Positions 15,840-22,968 of a stretch of 33,059 nt of DNA are shown here, piece after piece. This stretch comes from SURF-32 sp964648365 (lineage in GTDB: Bacteria > Planctomycetota > Phycisphaerae > UBA1845). The DNA lies in assembly GCA_964648365.1 (NCBI GenBank), contig CAZYLK010000052.1:1-33059 (forward strand), given 5' to 3'. The notes below the pieces were generated by a model. That model saw nothing but the letters and a program-made list of their open reading frames with translations. It did no database searches and was not told the DNA's origin. Numbering within the stretch: position 1 is the first letter of the stretch; the number at the start of each line of letters is the position of its first letter. Position numbers and translations under genes: made by a program.

Positions 15840-16856
15840 ATGACGTGGAAGCGTTCCCTTCGGATCGGCGCCGGCGCCGCACTGGCGGCGTGGCTGGTGG
15901 GCACGATGGGTACGGCCGCGCCCGTTCTGGGCGAAACGTACTTCAACGACGAGGGCGTTGTGTTTCACGCCTTCGAAACCCCGGGCACGCGCCGCATCGA
16001 GTTGATTCGCCTCATCGACCGCGACGCCCGGCATGGGTTCACGACCTCGATGGCCGTGCTCAAGAAGATGCAGGAAGAAGCGGGAGCGTTGAAGGAGATG
16101 AGCGGCATCTACTGCTCCGAGATCGAACTCGAAGGCATGGTCAAGCTCTACGAGTTCAAGCGGATGGACGACTCGCGGACGATTCTGGTCGTTGGCGAAG
16201 AGGGACGGCGCGACCTGCTCGCCCGGCCGAGCGAGTTCGTGGAGATACCCCAGAAGGCCTGGGTGTACCCACCCGAGTTTCGCGGACCGGAAAGTGCGCC
16301 GGTCCACGCCCTGCGTAATCCCTTTACCGACGTGCGGCTCTACACCACAAGCGAGGCGGAGATCGAGAATCTGCTCGCGAAGCGTGACAAGCGGATGAAA
16401 CGTCTGCGCGCCACGGCGTCGACCGTCGTCCCCACGTCGGTGATGCGCGTCGCGCCGGTCGGCGAGGCCGCCGTCTTCCAGGATCTCGAGTGGCGATTCA
16501 CGCACAGCGAGAACCTGGGCGAGGCCATTCCCGTATCGGAAACGGAGACGCTCACCACGGAGCAGACCTTCGTCGCGATTGACCTGATGGTGGCCAACAA
16601 TGGTCCGATGGCCGTGGAGACGCGTGCGCCGGACGTCATCCTCTCGCCCGACAAGCGGGTCTCGCCGAATCTGAAGGCGGGCGCGTCCGCGCCGCCGGAA
16701 CTGCAGTACGCGACCGGCATGAAACTGGCGTCGCACGAGCGCCGCCGGTTCCGCTTCGTGTACGAACTTCCGCCCAAGGCCAAAGACGTCATGGTGGAGG
16801 TCTTCAGCGGCGACGCCAGCGTGCGCGGCGTCATGGTGCTGGACACGGGCCGCTGA
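15840..16856 (+). CDS. Exported protein with DUF4352-like C-terminal domain, function unknown
   Basis: A 338-aa protein starting MTWKRSLRIG with a clean signal peptide, cleaved near APVLGE. The middle (about 20-200) is mixed alpha/beta with many charged residues and has no motif I know. Residues ~205-335 (VGEAAVFQDLEWRF…TFVAIDLMVANNGPMAV…RRRFRFVYELPPKAKDVMVEVF) resemble the immunoglobulin-like DUF4352 fold in pattern: a conserved 'effect on X' start, a central 'F..ID..V.N' strand, and a final hydrophobic strand. That assignment is tentative. An ATG at 15819 in frame is a rival start. No operon partner is obvious; ferritin follows 161 bp later. Confidence 0.75.
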   Translation: MTWKRSLRIGAGAALAAWLVGTMGTAAPVLGETYFNDEGVVFHAFETPGTRRIELIRLIDRDARHGFTTSMAVLKKMQEEAGALKEMSGIYCSEIELEGMVKLYEFKRMDDSRTILVVGEEGRRDLLARPSEFVEIPQKAWVYPPEFRGPESAPVHALRNPFTDVRLYTTSEAEIENLLAKRDKRMKRLRATASTVVPTSVMRVAPVGEAAVFQDLEWRFTHSENLGEAIPVSETETLTTEQTFVAIDLMVANNGPMAVETRAPDVILSPDKRVSPNLKAGASAPPELQYATGMKLASHERRRFRFVYELPPKAKDVMVEVFSGDASVRGVMVLDTGR

Positions 16857-17017
16857 ACGTCTACAACGTCGTTGTCGGAATCGCCCGGCCTGCCGGCTCG
16901 ACTGCGGGACGACTGTGACGCTTCCTGCCGGGCGCGGTGCGCCCGTGGGTCGCCGGCAGGTCACGCCCGCGCCTAGGCTCCAGAACGAAACCAGAACGTA
17001 ATCCAGAGGGATCGACC

Positions 17018-17518
17018 ATGCTGATTTCCAAGACGATGAACGATCGGCTCAACGAGCAGATCAACGCCGAACTCAACTCCTACTACGTCTACCTGGCCAT
17101 GTCGTGCCGTCTCGATCAGATGGGCCTGAAGGTGCTGGCGGAGTTTTTCTCCCGGCAGTCGGAGGAGGAGCGCGGCCACGCCATGCGCATCGTGAAATAC
17201 GTCCAGGAGGTCGGCGGGACGGTGGAACTTGCGGCGCTGGACCGGGCGGCGGGGGATTATCCGTCGGCGCTGGCGATCGCCCGGGCGGCGCTGGAGCAGG
17301 AGATGGACATCACGCATCGCATCAACGCGCTGGTGACGCTCGCCGAGGGCGAAAAGGACTACGCCACCCGCAGCTTCCTCTCGTGGTTCGTGGACGAACA
17401 GGTTGAGGAGGTCTCCAGCATGACCGACCTGGTGCAACTGCTCGAACTGGCCGGCGACGCCCACCTCCTTCAGGCGGAAGCGAGGATCCGGCACCAGATG
17501 ATGACAACCGGCGACTGA
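17018..17518 (+). CDS. ftnA: Non-haem bacterial ferritin
   Basis: A 166-aa four-helix ferritin, normal for FtnA. Ferroxidase-centre residues are all present at the positions of E. coli FtnA shifted by one: Glu18, Glu51, His54, Glu95, Gln128, and the extra iron-site Glu130/Glu131. Family knowledge: 24 subunits oxidise Fe(II) and store iron in the cytoplasm. AGAGGG at 17005-17010 places the start at 17018; the frame stays open further upstream but that part has no ferritin resemblance. The gene converges with the secreted-protein gene at 17627, with a shared hairpin between them. No Fur box was recognised. Confidence 0.95.
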   Translation: MLISKTMNDRLNEQINAELNSYYVYLAMSCRLDQMGLKVLAEFFSRQSEEERGHAMRIVKYVQEVGGTVELAALDRAAGDYPSALAIARAALEQEMDITHRINALVTLAEGEKDYATRSFLSWFVDEQVEEVSSMTDLVQLLELAGDAHLLQAEARIRHQMMTTGD

Positions 17519-17563
17519 GACCGGTGCGGCACTCTGCTGCCGGTCCGCATTTCCGCGCATGGA

Positions 17564-17596
17564 AACGCCCCGCGCGGCGCAGCCGAGCGGGGCGTT
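17564..17596. terminator. Bidirectional hairpin terminator between ferritin and secreted-protein gene
   Basis: AACGCCCCGC (17564-17573) and GCGGGGCGTT (17587-17596) form a perfect 10-bp stem with a 13-nt loop. It lies between two convergent genes, 45 bp after the ferritin stop and 30 bp after the end of the minus-strand gene. The A/T pairs at the base give only short U-tracts, so efficiency is uncertain. Confidence 0.6.
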
Positions 17597-17626
17597 CGGG
17601 CGTCAGGTCAGGGTGCGCTGCGCCGC

Positions 17627-18550
17627 TTATTGCAGACAGTCGCTGCGTTTTCCCTTGAGCTTCTTACAGATGCCGGGACCGCCGTCCGGACAATCGAAAT
17701 TCTTGAGTTTGACCTTCTTGGCGCAGTCCTTGACGTCATCACAGGCGTCGCCGGTTACCCACTGGTCGTTCTTCTGCGGGCAGGCGTTGCAGCCCTTCTT
17801 GCCCTTGACGTTCTTCTTGACGCTGTAGGCGCAGCCTGATTCACCCAGAGATGCCAGGCTCAGATCGTCATAGTAAACGGTCGGCGTGGACGCGGCCCAC
17901 AGGTCGATGCTGGCGAACTTGTGGTCCGGGTTCGGGTTGCAGGCGCCGACGCCGCAGTTCCACGTTTTTTCGTAGATCTGGTTGTCGCCGTACCAGCAGC
18001 GCTGCCAGCCCTGCGGGTCCATGTCGGTGGTCAGGTCGATTTCGACGCGAATCCGAACCCACTCATTCTCGATGAGCGGCAGCGTGGCCCCGTCAAACTC
18101 GGACAGGACGAGGTTGGTCACGTTGTTGAAGCGGAGTTGCACGGACCAGTAGACGTTGCCGGGGTCGTTGTGGCTGTACTGGTTCTGAACGACGAAACCC
18201 GAGTTCTGGATCGGGGCAACCGTCTCATCCGGCACGTACACCCATGCGATCAGTTCCCACTTGCCATCCGTGATGTTGGGCGTGCCGTTGGTCTTGAAGA
18301 CCGCGATCACGTCGCTGGTGTCCGCGATGGCGACGGCCCGCGTGCCGCCGTGGACCGGGCTGGCCACGATGTCCGCATCGACGCTCGGCACTTCGTCCCA
18401 GCATTCCCAGCCGCCGTTACCGCAGACGGCGTCGACGCCGACGTTGAATCCTTCCCAGTCCTCGCTCCACGGCGCCGTGTTCTGGGCATTGGCGGCCGCG
18501 GCGATCATGCCGATCACACCGAGGGAAAGCGCGATTCTGCCTCTCATCAT
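17627..18550 (-). CDS. Secreted protein with concanavalin-like region and eight-Cys Lys-rich tail
   Basis: A 307-aa protein with a signal peptide (MMRGRIALSLGVIGMIAAAANA, cleavage near 22). Residues ~23-239 form a beta-rich domain (EDWEGFNVG…GGTRAVAIADTSD…VYWSVQLRFNN…WVRIRVEIDL…YDDLSLA) resembling LamG/concanavalin-A-like folds in pattern. Residues 240-307 are a separate basic module with eight cysteines (CAYSVKK…CNACP…DACDDVKDCAKK…CPDGG.G.CKKLKGKRSDC). The same module ends the next secreted protein (18911-19810). The start has AGGAG ten nt upstream; a longer frame reaching 18841 lacks any signal peptide at its start. Function unknown; the tail may serve surface attachment (inference). Confidence 0.8.
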   Translation of the reverse strand: MMRGRIALSLGVIGMIAAAANAQNTAPWSEDWEGFNVGVDAVCGNGGWECWDEVPSVDADIVASPVHGGTRAVAIADTSDVIAVFKTNGTPNITDGKWELIAWVYVPDETVAPIQNSGFVVQNQYSHNDPGNVYWSVQLRFNNVTNLVLSEFDGATLPLIENEWVRIRVEIDLTTDMDPQGWQRCWYGDNQIYEKTWNCGVGACNPNPDHKFASIDLWAASTPTVYYDDLSLASLGESGCAYSVKKNVKGKKGCNACPQKNDQWVTGDACDDVKDCAKKVKLKNFDCPDGGPGICKKLKGKRSDCLQ

Positions 18551-18910
18551 TCCAGACTCCTGATTTGCAGCACACTGGTTTGGTCGACCATTCCGCACGG
18601 GGCCTCGCCGCGGGAGGAGCATGGTCCAGACGCTTGACCCGGATTTGTCCGCGCGACGCGCCGATTCCGCGACCCCCGGAACCGAGGCGAACAGGCCGTC
18701 CAGTAACCTAACGAAACGATCCGCGCAAGTCAAGGTACGCTTGCGGAGCGGGCGCGCGGCCGGCGCGGAGTGAAGCACCGAAGGCATGAACGATCGGGCG
18801 TGGTCAGAAACGACGACGAGCCCGGCGCGTCGGTTCGACAACGCCGGGCTCGCCGGGAACTCAGTCCGTCGTCGCCAGGGTCAACGCCCGGGCGGCTACG
18901 GCATTAAGGA
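18551..18910. other. 360-bp spacer between two secreted-protein genes
   Basis: No convincing coding frame. It contains the strong hairpin at 18817-18852, downstream of the 18911-19810 gene. The promoter of the 17627-18550 gene should lie in its left part; no clear -35/-10 pair was found. Confidence 0.5.
18817..18852 (-). terminator. Strong hairpin terminator downstream of the 18911-19810 gene
   Basis: CGAGCCCGGCG and CGCCGGGCTCG form a perfect 11-bp stem with a 14-nt loop, 58 bp after the stop codon. On the minus strand it is followed by TCGTCGTTTCTG, a moderately U-rich tail. Confidence 0.6.
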
Positions 18911-19810
18911 CTAGCCGCACGAGGAGCGCTTGCCCTTCAGCTTGCAGGTACCATTGCCGCCGTCCGGGCACGGGATGGTTTCCTTCAGCTTCTTGGCGCA
19001 ATCCTTCACGACCTCGCAGGCCGCGCCGGAGCTCATCTCGCTACCCTGAGGCGGGCAGGCGTCGCACTTCTTGGCCTTGCTCTTCTTCAGCGTGTAGTTG
19101 CACGCCGGGCCGCCGCACTCGCCCACGTAGGTGTAGCGGGCGCGAACGTTGCTCTGGCCGACGTAGGCCTCGTTGCCACGGACGACGCCCGTGTCACCGC
19201 CGGCCACCAGCCGCCAGTTGTCGCCGAGCGGGCCGTCCGCGCGGTTGAAATCGTCGCAGAGGCTGTCGGTGGTGATGGAGAAGTCATCCATCGCGGCCAC
19301 GCCTGTGAAGCCGTGGATACCGATCTGATCGCCGTTGCGCGGCACCCAGCCGCCACGCTCGTAGACCTGATCCGGACCGCTGGGAACGACGTTGCTGAGG
19401 GTCAGCTTGACGTTGCCGGCGCCATCGTGCTCGACGAGCATGTCGGCTTCGCTGAACTCCGCGGTCGGGACAAAGAAGCCCGTGCCGCCGGTCATGTTCG
19501 GCCATGCACCGGCGCCTTCGCCGCGGTAGAAGCCGATGTTGCTGAACCGGCCGCTGGAGTTCTGCTGCTGGACCTTGATGTAGATCTGGTCCACGCCGTC
19601 GCCGTCGAGGAACACGCCGACGTACTGCAACTGGGTGCCGTTCGCGCGCACATGGACGCTGGCGGCCTGAGCAGCCGAGACACCCGTCCCGTTCTGCGGC
19701 AGGATGTACTCACTCGGGACCGGGTTCGACAGGTCGACCAGTTCCGTGTTGCCCGCGAACGCCGTCGTCGCCAGGCACATACAGACAGAGAAAGCGAACA
19801 CTCGTTTCAT
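18911..19810 (-). CDS. Secreted protein with eight-Cys Lys-rich C-terminal module
   Basis: A 299-aa protein with signal peptide MKRVFAFSVCMCLATTAFA. Residues ~20-236 are beta-rich (VHVRANGTQLQYVGVFLDG…YIKVQQQNSSGRFSNIGFYRG…FSITTDSLCDDFNRADGPLGDNWRLV) with no recognised catalytic motif; the DDFNRADGPLGDNW stretch is typical of LamG-like or DUF1080-like beta-sandwiches in exported proteins. Residues 237-299 are the same eight-cysteine, Lys-rich module as in the neighbouring protein (CDACP, AACEVVKDCAKKLK, CPDGGNGTCKLKGKRSSC). Two GGAG motifs precede the ATG, which decides the start over an in-frame ATG 18 codons upstream. Head-to-tail with the 17627 gene but separated by a terminator. Confidence 0.8.
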   Translation of the reverse strand: MKRVFAFSVCMCLATTAFAGNTELVDLSNPVPSEYILPQNGTGVSAAQAASVHVRANGTQLQYVGVFLDGDGVDQIYIKVQQQNSSGRFSNIGFYRGEGAGAWPNMTGGTGFFVPTAEFSEADMLVEHDGAGNVKLTLSNVVPSGPDQVYERGGWVPRNGDQIGIHGFTGVAAMDDFSITTDSLCDDFNRADGPLGDNWRLVAGGDTGVVRGNEAYVGQSNVRARYTYVGECGGPACNYTLKKSKAKKCDACPPQGSEMSSGAACEVVKDCAKKLKETIPCPDGGNGTCKLKGKRSSCG

Positions 19811-20349
19811 AACTCCAACCTCCAAAAAGAAACGCTCCCCAATGTTGACGGGGCAGCCTACCAAGCGTCACGACGCCACGCCTCCACAGCCGGCATCGCT
19901 ACACTACAAGACACATGTTCACCAGACATGATCGCGCCGGACGGACTTCTCCGAACGGCCGACACCACGCTAATCATCCCCTGCTCAGCAGCCGCAGCGG
20001 CGGAACCTCGCCGAATGACCGAAACCACGCGGAAAACCAGAGAGCTTACGCTCAGGTTCCCGAAGATCCCCTCTGCCAAACGCACTATGTGCTGTCGCGC
20101 GGCCAGAAACCGCAATCATTTGGTATGGTCAAGATCCGGCGGTGAGATGATTGAGGGCCGCCGAAGACCCGACCATCGACGCCTATCCTAGCGAAACGAA
20201 ACCGCGACTGCAAGCGCCCGCCCAAAAAGCGGACCCGCCGCGGCAGGGATACGGGCACGCGGACTCGGCATGTCCGGCCACAGCGTGGCCGCCGGCTGCC
20301 TTATCGGATGTCGCCGGGCGCGCGCCGAAATCGGGACGACGCTCAGGCC
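19811..20349. other. 539-bp gene-free region
   Basis: No frame has a convincing start, ribosome site or recognisable motif. Visible structure: two 20-nt direct repeats matching at 17 of 20 positions (19951-19970 and 20011-20030), and a small hairpin CGGCCAC-AGC-GTGGCCG at 20275-20291, about 60 bp after the end of the 20350-21027 gene, without a U-tract. The right edge presumably carries the promoter of the 18911-19810 gene on the minus strand. Confidence 0.45.
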
Positions 20350-21027
20350 TCATAGCGGACGTACCCCCACCCGCAGCTCGCCTTCTCCCAGCTCTACCCC
20401 CGTTATCTCGATGTCCCGCCGTCCGTTCGGCCATGTGATGCGATTGCGCCACCGCCATTCCAGCCCCTCGATCCCCTCCGACGCCCGATTCGGATCAACG
20501 GATCCGAGCATCGCCTCCGCCAGCGACCGGGCCAGCCCGTCCGGCAGCGGGAGCGCGCCCAGCCGCAACTCCGACACCGCGAGCCGAATCGACCGATCTT
20601 CGCCCAGCGTGACGGCCAGCCGACCGTTGACGATCACCGACCAGTACGTTCGCTGAATCCTCGCCGCGAATCGGGCGCTCCCTTTGTCGACCACGACGGC
20701 CGGATCGACGATCCATGCCGGCCATCGATGTCTGGCGTCCGGGACGACTTCCGACAATCCCGCCAGGAGTTCGTTGAGCTGGCCCTCGCTGATTTCGATG
20801 GCAAACTCGTCTCGGTGAACGATCCGCCGTGATACGTCATCTGCCCACGCAGTCACTTCGCGGCGGATGCGATCCCCTTCGTCTGGACCGAGTTGCGCCG
20901 GTCGATACCAGTCGGGAATGCGCTGGAAAGCGAGCCACATCCAGATGAATGCCCCGACTGAAAGCAGCGCGGCCGCCAGCGCGGCGCGCCGCCACCTCCG
21001 GCGCCGGACGGGCACGCCTTCGTTCAC
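20350..21027 (-). CDS. Membrane-anchored protein of unknown function
   Basis: A 225-aa protein: a basic N-terminus (RRRRWRR), one membrane helix (AALAAALLSVGAFIWMWLAF), then an outward-facing domain of about 185 residues. The domain starts with FAIEISEGQLNELLAGL, a pattern seen in proteins of the YpmS/DUF2140 or LmeA type where a beta-alpha segment ends in 'LN.LL'; this is a loose resemblance only. No Cys or catalytic motif is visible. The start is set at GTG 21027, preceded by GGGAG; the longer frame begins at a GTG (21090) inside the hairpin repeat and is less likely. It is divergent from the ABC-exporter operon at 21358. Confidence 0.65.
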   Translation of the reverse strand: MNEGVPVRRRRWRRAALAAALLSVGAFIWMWLAFQRIPDWYRPAQLGPDEGDRIRREVTAWADDVSRRIVHRDEFAIEISEGQLNELLAGLSEVVPDARHRWPAWIVDPAVVVDKGSARFAARIQRTYWSVIVNGRLAVTLGEDRSIRLAVSELRLGALPLPDGLARSLAEAMLGSVDPNRASEGIEGLEWRWRNRITWPNGRRDIEITGVELGEGELRVGVRPL

Positions 21028-21083
21028 AGTCGACGCTCCCGACCCGCTGGGGTGCGTGACAGTCCCAGCGGGCACGCTCCAAC

Positions 21084-21204
21084 GTGGCACGGCCTTCCAG
21101 GCCGTGATTCGGAGGGTGGCAGGCCCCTGCCTCTGTCGTGAATCGGTTTCCGGGCAGGCACGCCAAATGCTGAGTCGTAATCACGGGCAAGATGCCCGTG
21201 CCAC
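21084..21204. repeat. REPIN-like inverted hairpin pair (121 bp)
   Basis: The left end is GTGG then CACGGCCT-TCC-AGGCCGTG (21088-21106). The right end is CACGGGCA-AGA-TGCCCGTG (21182-21200) then CCAC. Thus GTGGCAC and GTGCCAC face each other as terminal inverted repeats around a 75-nt core that itself contains GGCAGG/CCTGCC pairings. Both hairpins have 8-bp stems and 3-nt loops, like the CACCGGTT copies elsewhere in the window but with different inner stems. Confidence 0.7.
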
Positions 21205-21277
21205 GCGCGCCGCCCGCGGCTTAAGGGCCCGCCGATTGCGTCACGCACCCGACCCGGTGTCGCGAAGTGTCGAGCCG

Positions 21278-21307
21278 TTGACGCTCGAAGCGCGGCGGCT
21301 CTACAAT
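21278..21307 (+). promoter_or_regulatory. Sigma70-like promoter of the ABC-exporter operon
   Basis: TTGACG (21278-21283), an 18-nt spacer and TACAAT (21302-21307) each match consensus at five of six positions. The start of the first gene is about 50 nt downstream. The -10 belongs to the 14-nt motif shared with 15722-15735. Confidence 0.65.
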
Positions 21308-21357
21308 CAGCGGTTTTCACGGCCCGCTCACGACGGACGGGGTTGTCTTCCAGCGTC

Positions 21358-22173
21358 ATGCAGAGAATCCTCACGGTCATCATCATGGGTTCGTGGCTGG
21401 CGTCAACGGGCTGGCTGATCGCCCATGACGTCGTGCCGCAGTGGCGGGCGGAGAGCCAGCCGCTCCGCGTCAACCGCGCGCGCGTCGCCGACGAGGCCGC
21501 TCGCCGCATCCAGATGGCCATTTACGACACGGATCGGCGTCGTGTCGGGACGCTGTGGACCGTGTATGTGGTGGGGCCGGATTCCATCAGCAGGTTCGAC
21601 CGCGTCCTTCTCGATGACGTGGCCGGCGCATTGCCGGGGTTGCGCGTGGACGGCACGTCGCAGTTCGACGCAACCGGTCGTCTGGACGAGTTCACCGTGC
21701 GACTCGCGGCCGTGGGGTCGGAGCGCGAGATGCGCCTTCATGGCGAGCGTTTCCCGGGCCATTTCGCCTTCGAGTTCGACCGCGGCATCGGCCGCGTCCC
21801 GACCTTCAAGCTCGACGCGGCTGACGCCAATATGCTGGCCGACGCTTTCAACCCGCTGGCGGAAACGCCGGAACTGCACGTCGGCCGTTCGTGGATCGTG
21901 CAGGTGTTCAACCCGGCGTCGGCATTGATGGGCATGGGTGAGCGTTTCACGCCCATGCTCGTGCAAGTGACGGGCAAGGAGCAGATCGCTACCGCCGACG
22001 GGGTCGTCGAGTGCTTCCGCGTGGAGGCGGGCAAAGCGATCGCCTGGGTGGACGCCTCCGGGGCCGTGCAGCGACAGGAACTGTCCATGCCGCTGCTGCC
22101 CAGGCTGACCATCGAGCGCGAACCGTTTAACGAGTCGTTATACCTGTCGATGCGTATGAGCCCCCAGGACTGA
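21358..22173 (+). CDS. Membrane-anchored protein of unknown function, first gene of exporter operon
   Basis: A 271-aa protein with an N-terminal hydrophobic segment (RILTVIIMGSWLASTGWLI) acting as anchor or signal. The rest is soluble and looks extracytoplasmic, with beta-rich, lipocalin-like alternation (FDATGRLDEFTVRLAAVGSEREMRLHGE) and no cysteine or catalytic motif. It does not match a family I know. It ends three bases before the GTG of the ABC ATPase gene, so co-translation with the transporter is likely and it may be an accessory or substrate-related factor. An in-frame TTG at 21343 would add five residues. Confidence 0.75.
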   Translation: MQRILTVIIMGSWLASTGWLIAHDVVPQWRAESQPLRVNRARVADEAARRIQMAIYDTDRRRVGTLWTVYVVGPDSISRFDRVLLDDVAGALPGLRVDGTSQFDATGRLDEFTVRLAAVGSEREMRLHGERFPGHFAFEFDRGIGRVPTFKLDAADANMLADAFNPLAETPELHVGRSWIVQVFNPASALMGMGERFTPMLVQVTGKEQIATADGVVECFRVEAGKAIAWVDASGAVQRQELSMPLLPRLTIEREPFNESLYLSMRMSPQD

Positions 22174-22176
22174 ACC

Positions 22177-22968
22177 GTGAGCATGACTGACGAGGATGAC
22201 CGCGATACGGCGCCAGCGATCGAACTGAGCGGCGTTCGCAAGGAGTTCGGGCGCAAGGTCGCGGTCGAGTCGCTCTCGCTGACCGTGCCGCAGGGAGAAC
22301 TGTTTGCCTGCCTCGGTCCCAACGGCGCCGGCAAGACGACGACCATCAAGATGATCGTCGGGCTGCTTCGCCCCACGGCCGGCAGCGTCCACGTCTTCCG
22401 CCACGCGATGAACATGAACGGCTCACCGGCAAAGGCCATGATGGCCTATGTGCCGGACCTGCCCTTCTGCTACGGCAAACTGACCGGCCGCGAGTTTCTT
22501 CATTTCGTCGCCGAAATGTACGGCTTGACGAAGTCGCTGCGCGACGCGCGGCTGGAGGAACTCTCGTCGCGACTGGACACCACGGACTTCCTCGACAACC
22601 TCACCGAGAGCTACAGCCACGGCATGAAGCAGAAGATCGTGCTGTCGGCGGCGCTGCTGCACGACCCGCGGCTGCTGGTCATCGACGAACCGATGGTCGG
22701 GCTGGATCCGCGCACGGTGCGGGCGGTCAAGGATCTGTTTCAGGAGCGCACGCGGGCCGGCATGACGGTGTTCATGAGTACGCACACGCTCGAAGTGGCG
22801 GAGGCCATCGCCGACCGCATCGGGATCATCGATCACGGCCGGCTGGTGGCGGTGGGCACGCTCGATGAGCTGCGCCACGCCGCCGAGCAGCGGTCCACGC
22901 TGGAGGACATCTTCCTGCGCCTGACGGCGGAGGTATCCGACACGCTTAACGAGGCGGCCGCACTGTGA
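22177..22968 (+). CDS. ABC transporter ATP-binding protein
   Basis: A 263-aa ATPase with every ABC motif: Walker A GPNGAGKT (47-54), signature SHGMKQ (147-152, a variant of LSGGQ common in exporter ATPases), Walker B LLVIDE (166-171), D-loop GLDP (175-178), and the switch His in STH. It belongs to the ABC-2-type exporter group (CcmA/NatA-like) by overall pattern. It would power the membrane protein encoded next, whose start codon overlaps its stop (GTGA at 22965-22968). Substrate unknown. An ATG six bases inside (22183) is a rival start. Confidence 0.93.
   Translation: MSMTDEDDRDTAPAIELSGVRKEFGRKVAVESLSLTVPQGELFACLGPNGAGKTTTIKMIVGLLRPTAGSVHVFRHAMNMNGSPAKAMMAYVPDLPFCYGKLTGREFLHFVAEMYGLTKSLRDARLEELSSRLDTTDFLDNLTESYSHGMKQKIVLSAALLHDPRLLVIDEPMVGLDPRTVRAVKDLFQERTRAGMTVFMSTHTLEVAEAIADRIGIIDHGRLVAVGTLDELRHAAEQRSTLEDIFLRLTAEVSDTLNEAAAL

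Larger units (their letters stand above)
21028..21357. other. 330-bp divergent spacer with REPIN-like element and promoter
   Basis: Holds the inverted hairpin pair at 21084-21204 and, to its right, a well-formed plus-strand promoter at 21278-21307. No coding frame is convincing. Confidence 0.6.

Noticed and set aside
15594..16964. 456-codon minus-strand frame over the exported DUF4352-like gene
   Set aside because: Shadow frame with Arg/His-rich composition; the plus frame has a signal peptide and a ribosome binding site.
18818..18852. tRNA T-arm-like GGTTCGA sequence
   Set aside because: It lies in the loop of a terminator hairpin; no acceptor, D-arm or anticodon arm can be built around it.
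20151..20458. Small genes of about 90 codons on either strand
   Set aside because: No ribosome binding sites, no recognisable pattern, and they overlap the end of the 20350-21027 gene.
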